Below, piece after piece: positions 1-4,530 of a DNA stretch of 6,392 nt. Under the pieces are notes generated by a model. That model ran no database searches and was not told where the DNA came from. It worked only from the letters and a program-made list of their open reading frames with translations. Source of the DNA: Gallispira sp964526435. GTDB taxonomy: Bacteria > Bacillota > Clostridia > Lachnospirales > CAG-274. The translations under genes were made by a program, and so were the position numbers. Where the stretch lies: assembly GCA_964526435.1 (NCBI GenBank), contig CAZGIC010000116.1, positions 1-6,392 of the forward strand. The letters are read 5' to 3'. Position 1 is the stretch's first letter, and every line of letters starts with the position of its first letter.

Positions 1-2139
1 TTATATCTTCATACTAAGAGATATTCTGTGCTTTTTAACATCAACCCCCAGCACCTTTACATCTACAATATCTCCCACACTGACAGCCTCAAGGGGATGC
101 TTTATATACCTGTCACATATTTCTGATATATGCACAAGTCCGTCCTGGTGAACGCCAATATCCACAAACACCCCAAAGTCAATTACATTTCTCACAGTTC
201 CCTTAAGTATCATACCTTCCTTAAGGTCCTCAATTGACAGAACATCGGATTTAAGTATAGGCTTAGGCATTTCATCTCTCGGGTCACGTCCCGGCTTTTC
301 AAGTTCTTTAATAATATCCTCAAGTGTAGGCACACCTATTTTAAGCTCCTTAGACAAATTTTCAAGATTGCCTGCAAACTTTCCTATTTCCTTTATGCCT
401 CCCTTTTTAATATCGTCGGCACTGAAACCGCACTTTTTAATAAGAGCTTCCGCCGCCTTGTAGCTTTCGGGATGAACTCCCGTATTGTCAAGGGCATTAT
501 CCCCGTCATTAATTCTCAGGAATCCTGCACACTGTTCAAATGCCTTAGGTCCCAGCTTTGAAACCTTTAAAAGCTCTTTTCTGTTTTTAAACTTTCCCCT
601 TTCCTCTCTGTATGCAAGTATATTTTTAGCTATTGAATTGTTTATGCCAGATACATATGAAAGAAGTGAAGGAGACGCCGTATTAAGGTCAACTCCTACA
701 CTGTTTACACAGCTTTCAACAACACCGCCAAGAGCCTCGCCAAGTCTTTTCTGATTCATATCATGCTGATACTGTCCCACACCTATACTCTTCGGCTCAA
801 TTTTAACAAGCTCCGCAAGGGGATCCTGTAATCTTCTTCCAAGGCTTACAGCACTTCTGAGAGCAACATCAAAATCAGGGAATTCTTCAGAGCCAAGCTT
901 TGATGCAGAATATACAGAAGCACCTGCCTCATTTACAATAATATAGAGTACTTCCCTGTCAAGCTTTTTAATTAAGTTTACAACAAACATTTCCGTTTCT
1001 CTTGATGCTGTTCCGTTGCCTATTGCAACAATGTCCACATTATGCTTTTCAATCATATTTTTTACAATTTTTTCAGCCTGCTCCACTTTGTTGTGGGGAG
1101 GAACGGGATAAATAACCCCTGTATCAAGAACCTTTCCCGTACCGTCAACAACAGCCACCTTACAGCCCGTTCTGTATCCCGGGTCAAGGGCAAGAACAAC
1201 CTTATCCTTAATAGGTGGCTGCAAAAGAAGCTGCTTTAAGTTTTCGCCAAAAACCTTTATTGCACTTTCCTCAGCCTTTTCTGTAATCTCATTTCTTATT
1301 TCTCTTTCAACAGCAGGAGCGATCAGTCTTTTGTAACTATCCTCAATAGCTTCCTTTAAAACATTTTCCGTATATTTGTTATCCCTTATTATTTTATTCT
1401 CTACAGCCTTTAATATGTTCTCTACAGGAGCTTCAAGCTTAACATTTAAAATCTTTTCCTTCTCACCTCTGTTTATTGCAAGAACCCTGTGTCCCGGCAT
1501 CTTCTTTACAGGTTCACTGTAATCATAATACATTTCATATACACTTTCAGCCTCTTCATCGGAAGCCTTTGTCACAATAAGCCCCTCATTAAGTGTAAGC
1601 CTTCTTATTAATGCTCTGTAATCTGCATCATCAGAAACCATTTCAGCAATAATATCCTTGGCACCTTCAATTGCATCTTCAATTGTATTGACTTCCTTTT
1701 CGGCGTCAATATATTTTTCAGCAATTTTTTCAACAGGCTCCTTTGTAATCTGCATCATTATTTCATTTGCAAAAGGCTCAAGCCCCTTTTCCTTTGCAAT
1801 AGTAGCCCTTGTTCTTCTCTTTGGTCTGAAAGGTCTGTATATATCATCAATTTCAGTTACAGTTACAGCCTTGTCAAGAGCAGCATTTATTTCATCAGTC
1901 AGTTTTTCCTGTTCGGCAATTAAATTTCTGACCTGCTCTCTTTTTTCATCAAGATTTCTCAGGTAATTAAGTCTGTCATTTAACTCCCTTAATATTACAT
2001 CGTCAAGAGAGCCTGTCATTTCCTTTCTGTATCTTGCTATAAAGGGAATAGTATTCCCCTCATCAATTAATTTAACTGTATTTTCCACCTGACCTGTTTT
2101 AATTTTAAATTCATCTGCCAGTGTTTTAATAATATCCAT
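1..2139 (-). CDS. tex: Tex family S1-domain RNA-binding transcription accessory protein
   Basis: This is a complete 712-residue Tex protein, within the usual family size (about 700-780). Family members are cytoplasmic nucleic-acid-binding proteins linked to transcription; the precise role is poorly defined. Domains seen: an N-terminal helical Tex region (about 1-300, including IPFIARYRKE near 31-40 and DDIYRPFRPKRRTRA near 98-112); a YqgF/RNase H-like domain (about 314-445, starting at ALDPGYRTGCK, with AIGNGTASRETE near 372 and NEAGASVYSAS near 403); a helix-hairpin-helix segment (about 476-545, VGVDLNTAS...GPKAFEQCAGFLRI); and a C-terminal S1 domain (about 638-712, GMILKGTVRNVIDFGVFVDIG...DGLVHIS). 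The ATG start has an AAGGAG site at 2147-2152 with a 7-nt spacer. It is the last operon gene visible, 15 bp after the acetyltransferase. The TAA stop is the first three bases of the window, so any terminator lies outside. No frameshift was seen. Confidence 0.97.
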   Translation of the reverse strand: MDIIKTLADEFKIKTGQVENTVKLIDEGNTIPFIARYRKEMTGSLDDVILRELNDRLNYLRNLDEKREQVRNLIAEQEKLTDEINAALDKAVTVTEIDDIYRPFRPKRRTRATIAKEKGLEPFANEIMMQITKEPVEKIAEKYIDAEKEVNTIEDAIEGAKDIIAEMVSDDADYRALIRRLTLNEGLIVTKASDEEAESVYEMYYDYSEPVKKMPGHRVLAINRGEKEKILNVKLEAPVENILKAVENKIIRDNKYTENVLKEAIEDSYKRLIAPAVEREIRNEITEKAEESAIKVFGENLKQLLLQPPIKDKVVLALDPGYRTGCKVAVVDGTGKVLDTGVIYPVPPHNKVEQAEKIVKNMIEKHNVDIVAIGNGTASRETEMFVVNLIKKLDREVLYIIVNEAGASVYSASKLGSEEFPDFDVALRSAVSLGRRLQDPLAELVKIEPKSIGVGQYQHDMNQKRLGEALGGVVESCVNSVGVDLNTASPSLLSYVSGINNSIAKNILAYREERGKFKNRKELLKVSKLGPKAFEQCAGFLRINDGDNALDNTGVHPESYKAAEALIKKCGFSADDIKKGGIKEIGKFAGNLENLSKELKIGVPTLEDIIKELEKPGRDPRDEMPKPILKSDVLSIEDLKEGMILKGTVRNVIDFGVFVDIGVHQDGLVHISEICDRYIKHPLEAVSVGDIVDVKVLGVDVKKHRISLSMKI

Positions 2140-2154
2140 TTTCTTTCTCCTTAA

Positions 2155-2643
2155 TCAAAGTTCTATGTAATAAGGGCATATATCCTCATAGTGTCCGTCT
2201 TTCATTCTGAATCCTTTTGGTATAACTCCAAGCTGTTTAAAACCAATTTTTTCATAAAGTCTTCTTGCATAAGTATTTGTTTTAACAACTGCATTAAACT
2301 GCAAAATACTAAACCCCATTTTCTTCCCCATTTCAAGGGAATTTCTCACAAGCTTTTCGCCTATATGGTTTCCTCTCCTGCTCCTGTCAACGGCATAGCT
2401 TGTATTGCATATGTGCCCGCACCTGCCCACATTGTTAGGATGCAGAATATACATCCCAAGTATTTCACCTTTTTCATTTTCCGCAACACCACAGTAAGAC
2501 TGACTGTCAAAGAATACCTTTCCTGTTTCACTGTCAAGATATTCTTCCTGAGGGAAGGCAATGCCTTCTTCAATAACTTCATTCCATATTCTTGTCATAT
2601 CATCAACATCACTGTCTTTGTATTCTCTCACAATAACTTCCAT
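2155..2643 (-). CDS. GNAT family N-acetyltransferase (substrate unknown)
   Basis: This 162-residue protein has a single GNAT (Gcn5-related) fold, a typical length for a stand-alone enzyme that moves an acetyl group from acetyl-CoA to an amine. Visible marks are the N-terminal strand VIVREYKDSDVDDMTRIWNEV (about 3-23), the acetyl-CoA pyrophosphate loop RSRRGNHIGEKLV (about 87-99, fitting R/Q-x-x-G-x-G/A with His-Ile before the last Gly), and the C-terminal motif NTYARRLYEKIGFKQLG (about 123-139). The substrate cannot be read from sequence; small-molecule amines and amino-acid-like toxins are common for this subgroup. The gene starts 13 bp after the yfcE stop, and the best ribosome site is only a weak GGTGA, so translational coupling to yfcE is plausible. 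It ends 15 bp before tex. There is no sign of damage or of foreign codon use. Confidence 0.93.
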   Translation of the reverse strand: MEVIVREYKDSDVDDMTRIWNEVIEEGIAFPQEEYLDSETGKVFFDSQSYCGVAENEKGEILGMYILHPNNVGRCGHICNTSYAVDRSRRGNHIGEKLVRNSLEMGKKMGFSILQFNAVVKTNTYARRLYEKIGFKQLGVIPKGFRMKDGHYEDICPYYIEL

Positions 2644-2656
2644 ATTATTATCACCA

Positions 2657-3139
2657 CTATTTTATATCCACAAGACTTGGTGTCACAACTCCATCTTCTA
2701 TTTTAATTATACCGTAGCTGAATGTGCTTCCCCCTCTCGGAGAACTTGGACTTCCTGGATTCATTATTACCATACCATTATAATATTCTATATCAGGTAT
2801 ATGAGTATGACCGTACAGACACACATCAGCCCCTGCTTCGGCACCCCTATAGCAAAGCCTGTCTGTATTCCAGTTTACTCCATACATATCCCCATGGGTC
2901 ACAAAAAACTTCTTGCCCCCTATTATAAATATTTCTTCATTAGCCACAGCAGGGCCATAGTCGCAGTTTCCCCTTACGTTGTATACCTTTAAATCACTGT
3001 ATCTGCTCCTTATTGCATCTGCATCTTCAACAACATCACCGCAGTGTATAACAGCGTCGATTTTATCTCTTATATCATTTATAACCTTATAAACCCTGCT
3101 CAGATTTCTATGGGTATCACTTATAACTAAAATTCTCAT
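2657..3139 (-). CDS. yfcE: YfcE/MJ0936-type metallophosphoesterase
   Basis: This 160-residue calcineurin-like phosphoesterase belongs to the short YfcE/YsnB group. Known members are cytoplasmic metal-dependent (often Mn2+) phosphodiesterases with activity on artificial substrates; the physiological substrate is generally unknown. All five metal-site motifs are present: SDTHRN (Asp8, His10), HCGDVV (Asp35), VRGNCD (Asn58), VTHGD (His82) and YGHTH (His111, His113). MNPGSPSSPRGG (127-137) is the usual conserved stretch after them. The ATG overlaps the rdgB stop as ATGA (3136-3139), a classic sign of translational coupling, and its ribosome site lies inside the rdgB coding sequence. The rdgB-yfcE pairing matches the ysnA-ysnB pair of Bacillus subtilis. 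The symbol marks the family, not proven orthology with E. coli yfcE. Confidence 0.95.
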   Translation of the reverse strand: MRILVISDTHRNLSRVYKVINDIRDKIDAVIHCGDVVEDADAIRSRYSDLKVYNVRGNCDYGPAVANEEIFIIGGKKFFVTHGDMYGVNWNTDRLCYRGAEAGADVCLYGHTHIPDIEYYNGMVIMNPGSPSSPRGGSTFSYGIIKIEDGVVTPSLVDIK

Positions 3140-3723
3140 TCCATTCCCTCTAAAATCTTTCTCACTTCATCAAGAGCCTTCCCTCTGTGACTGATTTTAT
3201 TTTTCTCTTCCATTGAAAGCTCCGCTGTAGTCTTTTTTAGCTCCGGCAGATAAAATATAGGGTCATATCCAAAACCATTTTTGCCTTCAATTTCATATCC
3301 TATTATGCCTTCAATGGTTCCCCTTACAACCTTTGTTTCTTTATCGGGGCAGGCTACAGCCATAGCACACACAAACCTTGCCGTTCTCTTATCCTCAGGC
3401 ACTCCCTCAAGCTGTTCAAGTATTTTTTTATTTTTGTAATCATAAGGTGTATCATGTCCCAGATATCTTGCAGACAGCACCCCGGGTGCTTTGTCAAGAT
3501 AATCTATTTCAAGTCCCGAATCATCAGCCACAACAATTTTATTACATATTTTCATTATAGCCTCAGCCTTAATGACTGCATTTTCTTCAAAAGTAGTGCC
3601 GTTTTCATCAACATCAATATCAATGCCAACTTCCTCCATACTCTTTACTTCATATTCAGGAAGCTTAGCTCTTATTTCTTTCATTTTATCCATATTTTTA
3701 GTAGCAAATATAATAGTTTTCAT
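3136..3723 (-). CDS. rdgB: RdgB/HAM1 XTP/dITP diphosphatase
   Basis: With the start chosen here the protein has 195 residues, close to the E. coli enzyme (about 197). It hydrolyses non-canonical purine triphosphates (XTP, ITP, dITP) to the monophosphate and pyrophosphate in the cytoplasm, keeping deaminated purines out of DNA and RNA. Family motifs are all present: ATKNMDKMKEI (7-17, with Thr8, Asn10, Lys13, Glu16), GTTFEENA (42-49), VADDSGLEI (65-73, catalytic Asp region), GVLSARYLG (81-89), NGFGYDPIF (149-157) and SHRGKAL (178-184). An in-frame GTG at 3741 would add six residues (MQRRVK), but a GGAGGG site at 3729-3734 lies inside that extension, 5 nt before the ATG at 3723, so the ATG is preferred. 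It is the first gene of the operon. A MITE lies 26 bp upstream of the start and separates the gene from its likely promoter. Confidence 0.96.
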   Translation of the reverse strand: MKTIIFATKNMDKMKEIRAKLPEYEVKSMEEVGIDIDVDENGTTFEENAVIKAEAIMKICNKIVVADDSGLEIDYLDKAPGVLSARYLGHDTPYDYKNKKILEQLEGVPEDKRTARFVCAMAVACPDKETKVVRGTIEGIIGYEIEGKNGFGYDPIFYLPELKKTTAELSMEEKNKISHRGKALDEVRKILEGME

Positions 3724-3728
3724 TTTGA

Positions 3729-3734
3729 CCCTCC
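3729..3734 (-). promoter_or_regulatory. Ribosome binding site deciding the rdgB start
   Basis: The minus strand reads GGAGGG five bases before the ATG at 3723. This rules against the longer reading frame from GTG at 3741, which would place the site inside the coding region with no good site of its own. The 8-bp target duplication of the upstream MITE begins 7 bp before this site. Confidence 0.85.
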
Positions 3735-3741
3735 GTTGCAC

Positions 3742-3749
3742 ATTATTTA
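3742..3749. repeat. Target-site duplication, left copy (ATTATTTA)
   Basis: The 8 bp ATTATTTA abut the left end (GGTTCT) of MITE copy 1 and are repeated exactly at its right end. The match extends to 9 bp (CATTATTTA) if the last C of the element is counted, but 8 bp leaves perfectly inverted terminal hexamers and is preferred. Confidence 0.85.
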
Positions 3750-3921
3750 GGTTCTACAATATTTGATGTGGTAATTACCGATTGCCTCCTTTTTAAAGGA
3801 GGGGGACCGCTTTAGCGGTGGAGGTTTTTTAGTCAGCCATAGGCTGACTGTTAGTGAAATTTGACAAAGTCAAATTTTGCGATATGAGGGGTTCAAAAAC
3901 CACACCAATTAACAAAGAACC
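3750..3921. mobile_element. MITE-like element, copy 1 (172 bp)
   Basis: This non-coding element starts GGTTCT and ends AGAACC. Its terminal inverted repeats are about 23 bp with 17 matches, the inner arm being ATGTGGT/ACCACAC-like. It is flanked by perfect 8-bp duplications. Inside are four successive hairpins: 3785-3802 (CCTCCTTT/AAAGGAGG), 3806-3819 (ACCGC-TTTA-GCGGT), 3831-3849 (AGTCAGCC-ATA-GGCTGACT) and 3857-3877 (AAATTTGAC-AAA-GTCAAATTT). There is no transposase, so it would need one in trans. The right-end sequence (complement begins GGTTCTTTGTTAA) and the AT-rich 8-bp duplication resemble what is known of ISL3-family elements; that family link is from memory and unproven. Positions 3832-3890 are identical to 4114-4172 in copy 2. 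Confidence 0.85.
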
Positions 3922-3929
3922 ATTATTTA
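3922..3929. repeat. Target-site duplication, right copy (ATTATTTA)
   Basis: This is an exact match to 3742-3749, directly after AGAACC of MITE copy 1. It sits between the operon -10 box and the element, at about the predicted transcription start, so the insertion struck close to the +1 region. Confidence 0.85.
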
Positions 3930-3932
3930 TAA

Positions 3933-3962
3933 ATTATACCACAATTCCTATATATTTTACAA
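3933..3962 (-). promoter_or_regulatory. Extended -10 promoter for the rdgB-yfcE-GNAT-tex operon
   Basis: On the minus strand there is a perfect TATAAT (3933-3938) preceded by TGG, giving an extended -10 TGnTATAAT. A -35-like TTGTAA (4 of 6) lies at 3957-3962 with an 18-bp spacer. Transcription would start near 3926 and read through MITE copy 1 into rdgB. Without the insertion, the -10 box would lie about 35 bp before the rdgB ATG, an ideal arrangement. The call rests on sequence match and position only. Confidence 0.65.
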
Positions 3963-3969
3963 TATACCA

Positions 3970-3999
3970 TTGACACTTTAACAAATTCGGTTCTTTAAT
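3970..3999 (+). promoter_or_regulatory. Possible plus-strand promoter (divergent)
   Basis: A perfect TTGACA (3970-3975) is followed after 18 bp by TTTAAT (3994-3999, 5 of 6). The -10 lies inside the solo MITE end. It would start a plus-strand transcript near 4006 running through MITE copy 2. No plus-strand gene follows, so the product would be a non-coding RNA or nothing. Such matches are common by chance in AT-rich DNA. Confidence 0.3.
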
Positions 4000-4024
4000 A
4001 TTTGGTGTTGTCATTACCGATAAC
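3989..4024. repeat. Solo MITE left end (relic)
   Basis: About 32 bp beginning GGTTCTTTAATATTTGGTGT and continuing to a TTACCGAT block match the left ends of the two complete elements (GGTTCTACAATATTKGRTGTGGT, then GTTACCG or ATTACCG). The hairpin core and right end are absent, and copy 2 begins 13 bp later. It is best read as a decayed or deleted older copy. Confidence 0.6.
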
Positions 4025-4037
4025 AACTGCAAATAAA

Positions 4038-4204
4038 GGTTCTACAATATTGGGTGTGGTCGTTACCGTAAACTCCCATATTGCCTCCATATAGGCTCCC
4101 TTTTAAGGGAGCTGTCAGCCATAGGCTGACTGTTAGTGAAATTTGACAAAGTCAAATTTTGCGATATGAGGGTTTTATAAAACCACACCAGTTGACAAAG
4201 ATCC
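4038..4204. mobile_element. MITE-like element, copy 2 (167 bp)
   Basis: It is in the same orientation as copy 1, from GGTTCT to AGATCC, with one substitution spoiling the perfect terminal hexamer. Internal hairpins are at 4095-4112 (GCTCCCTT/AAGGGAGC), 4114-4130 (GTCAGCC-ATA-GGCTGAC) and 4139-4159 (AAATTTGAC-AAA-GTCAAATTT). The ACCGC hairpin of copy 1 is missing, so the left halves diverge while 59 bp of the right half are identical. The flanks (AAATAAA on the left, TTTATTAA on the right) show no direct duplication, which suggests an older insertion or later rearrangement. No coding capacity. Confidence 0.75.
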
Positions 4205-4210
4205 TTTATT

Positions 4211-4261
4211 AAAAGAATTTCAGGGATAGGAATGACTCACATAAGTCACACCTATCCCTGA
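4211..4261 (-). terminator. Rho-independent terminator downstream of the RCC1-repeat gene
   Basis: The stem TCAGGGATAGG/CCTATCCCTGA (arms 4220-4230 and 4251-4261) encloses a second pairing, TGACT/AGTCA. On the minus strand it is followed by AATTCTTTT. It would end transcripts of the RCC1-repeat gene, and of the small ORF if that is real. On the plus strand the stem is followed by only TTAAT, so termination there is less likely. Confidence 0.8.
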
Positions 4262-4358
4262 TTAATGCAGGCTGTTTCCAGACAGTTCTCTTCATTGGCT
4301 TTTTATTAATTTCACTATTTTTACCACTTACATTGCACCGCAAAACAGTATAAAATAT
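4262..4358. other. Non-coding stretch before the terminator
   Basis: AT-rich sequence between the small ORF and the terminator. A 28-codon minus-strand frame from an ATG near 4296 runs into the terminator stem and looks like chance. A short CTGT/ACAG pairing at about 4273-4286 is too weak to call. No promoter or RNA gene was seen. Confidence 0.4.
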
Positions 4359-4517
4359 TTACCTCAAAATTCTTTTCATTATTTTATTCCAATTTATTGT
4401 CCGTGCAAAATTTTGATTAAACAAAATGCTGAAATAGCCGCCACAGTTTCGGTAATTTATCATCAGCAGATTTATTGACTGACTTCTTTGCTGAATAACC
4501 AATTGTATCTCAGTCAC
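4359..4517 (-). CDS. Possible 52-residue small ORF after the RCC1-repeat gene
   Basis: Directly after the TAA stop of the RCC1-repeat gene the minus strand reads AGAGGAG, then six bases, then GTG (4517). That frame is open for 52 codons to TAA at 4359-4361. The protein would begin MTEIQLVIQQRSQSINLLMI and end NWNKIMKRILR. No signal peptide, membrane helix or recognised motif was seen. It would be co-transcribed and share the terminator at 4211-4261. Against it: the GTG start, plain AT-rich composition, and a competing reading in the RCC1 frame, where after two stops a Lys-rich stretch (GYSAKKSVNKSADDKLPKLW) could be a decayed C-terminal tail. Function unknown; real expression is uncertain. 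Confidence 0.3.
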   Translation of the reverse strand: MTEIQLVIQQRSQSINLLMINYRNCGGYFSILFNQNFARTINWNKIMKRILR

Positions 4518-4530
4518 AATAATCTCCTCT

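Noticed and set aside
3724..3741. GTG at 3741 as the rdgB start (six extra residues)
   Set aside because: The GGAGGG ribosome site lies inside the extension, and RdgB proteins normally begin at the (M)KxIIFATKN strand; the ATG at 3723 fits both.
3720..3743. Seven-codon upstream ORF (MCNGGSK) whose TGA overlaps the rdgB ATG
   Set aside because: Neat ATGA overlap, but it has no ribosome site of its own, is very short, and its ATG arises partly from the target-site duplication; likely chance.
3806..3830. Hairpin ACCGC/GCGGT followed by GGAGG and six T as a plus-strand terminator
   Set aside because: The stem is only 5 bp, the T run is 5 bases away, and no plus-strand gene precedes it. It is better explained as part of the MITE.
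3860..3887. TTGACA with TATGAG 16 bp on inside the MITE as an outward promoter
   Set aside because: The TTGACA is one arm of a 9-bp hairpin and the -10 matches only 4 of 6; it points away from any nearby plus-strand gene.
3750..4204. CRISPR array or tandem regulatory repeats
   Set aside because: There are only two long copies with inverted ends, a target duplication and no regular short repeat-spacer pattern, which fits mobile elements instead.
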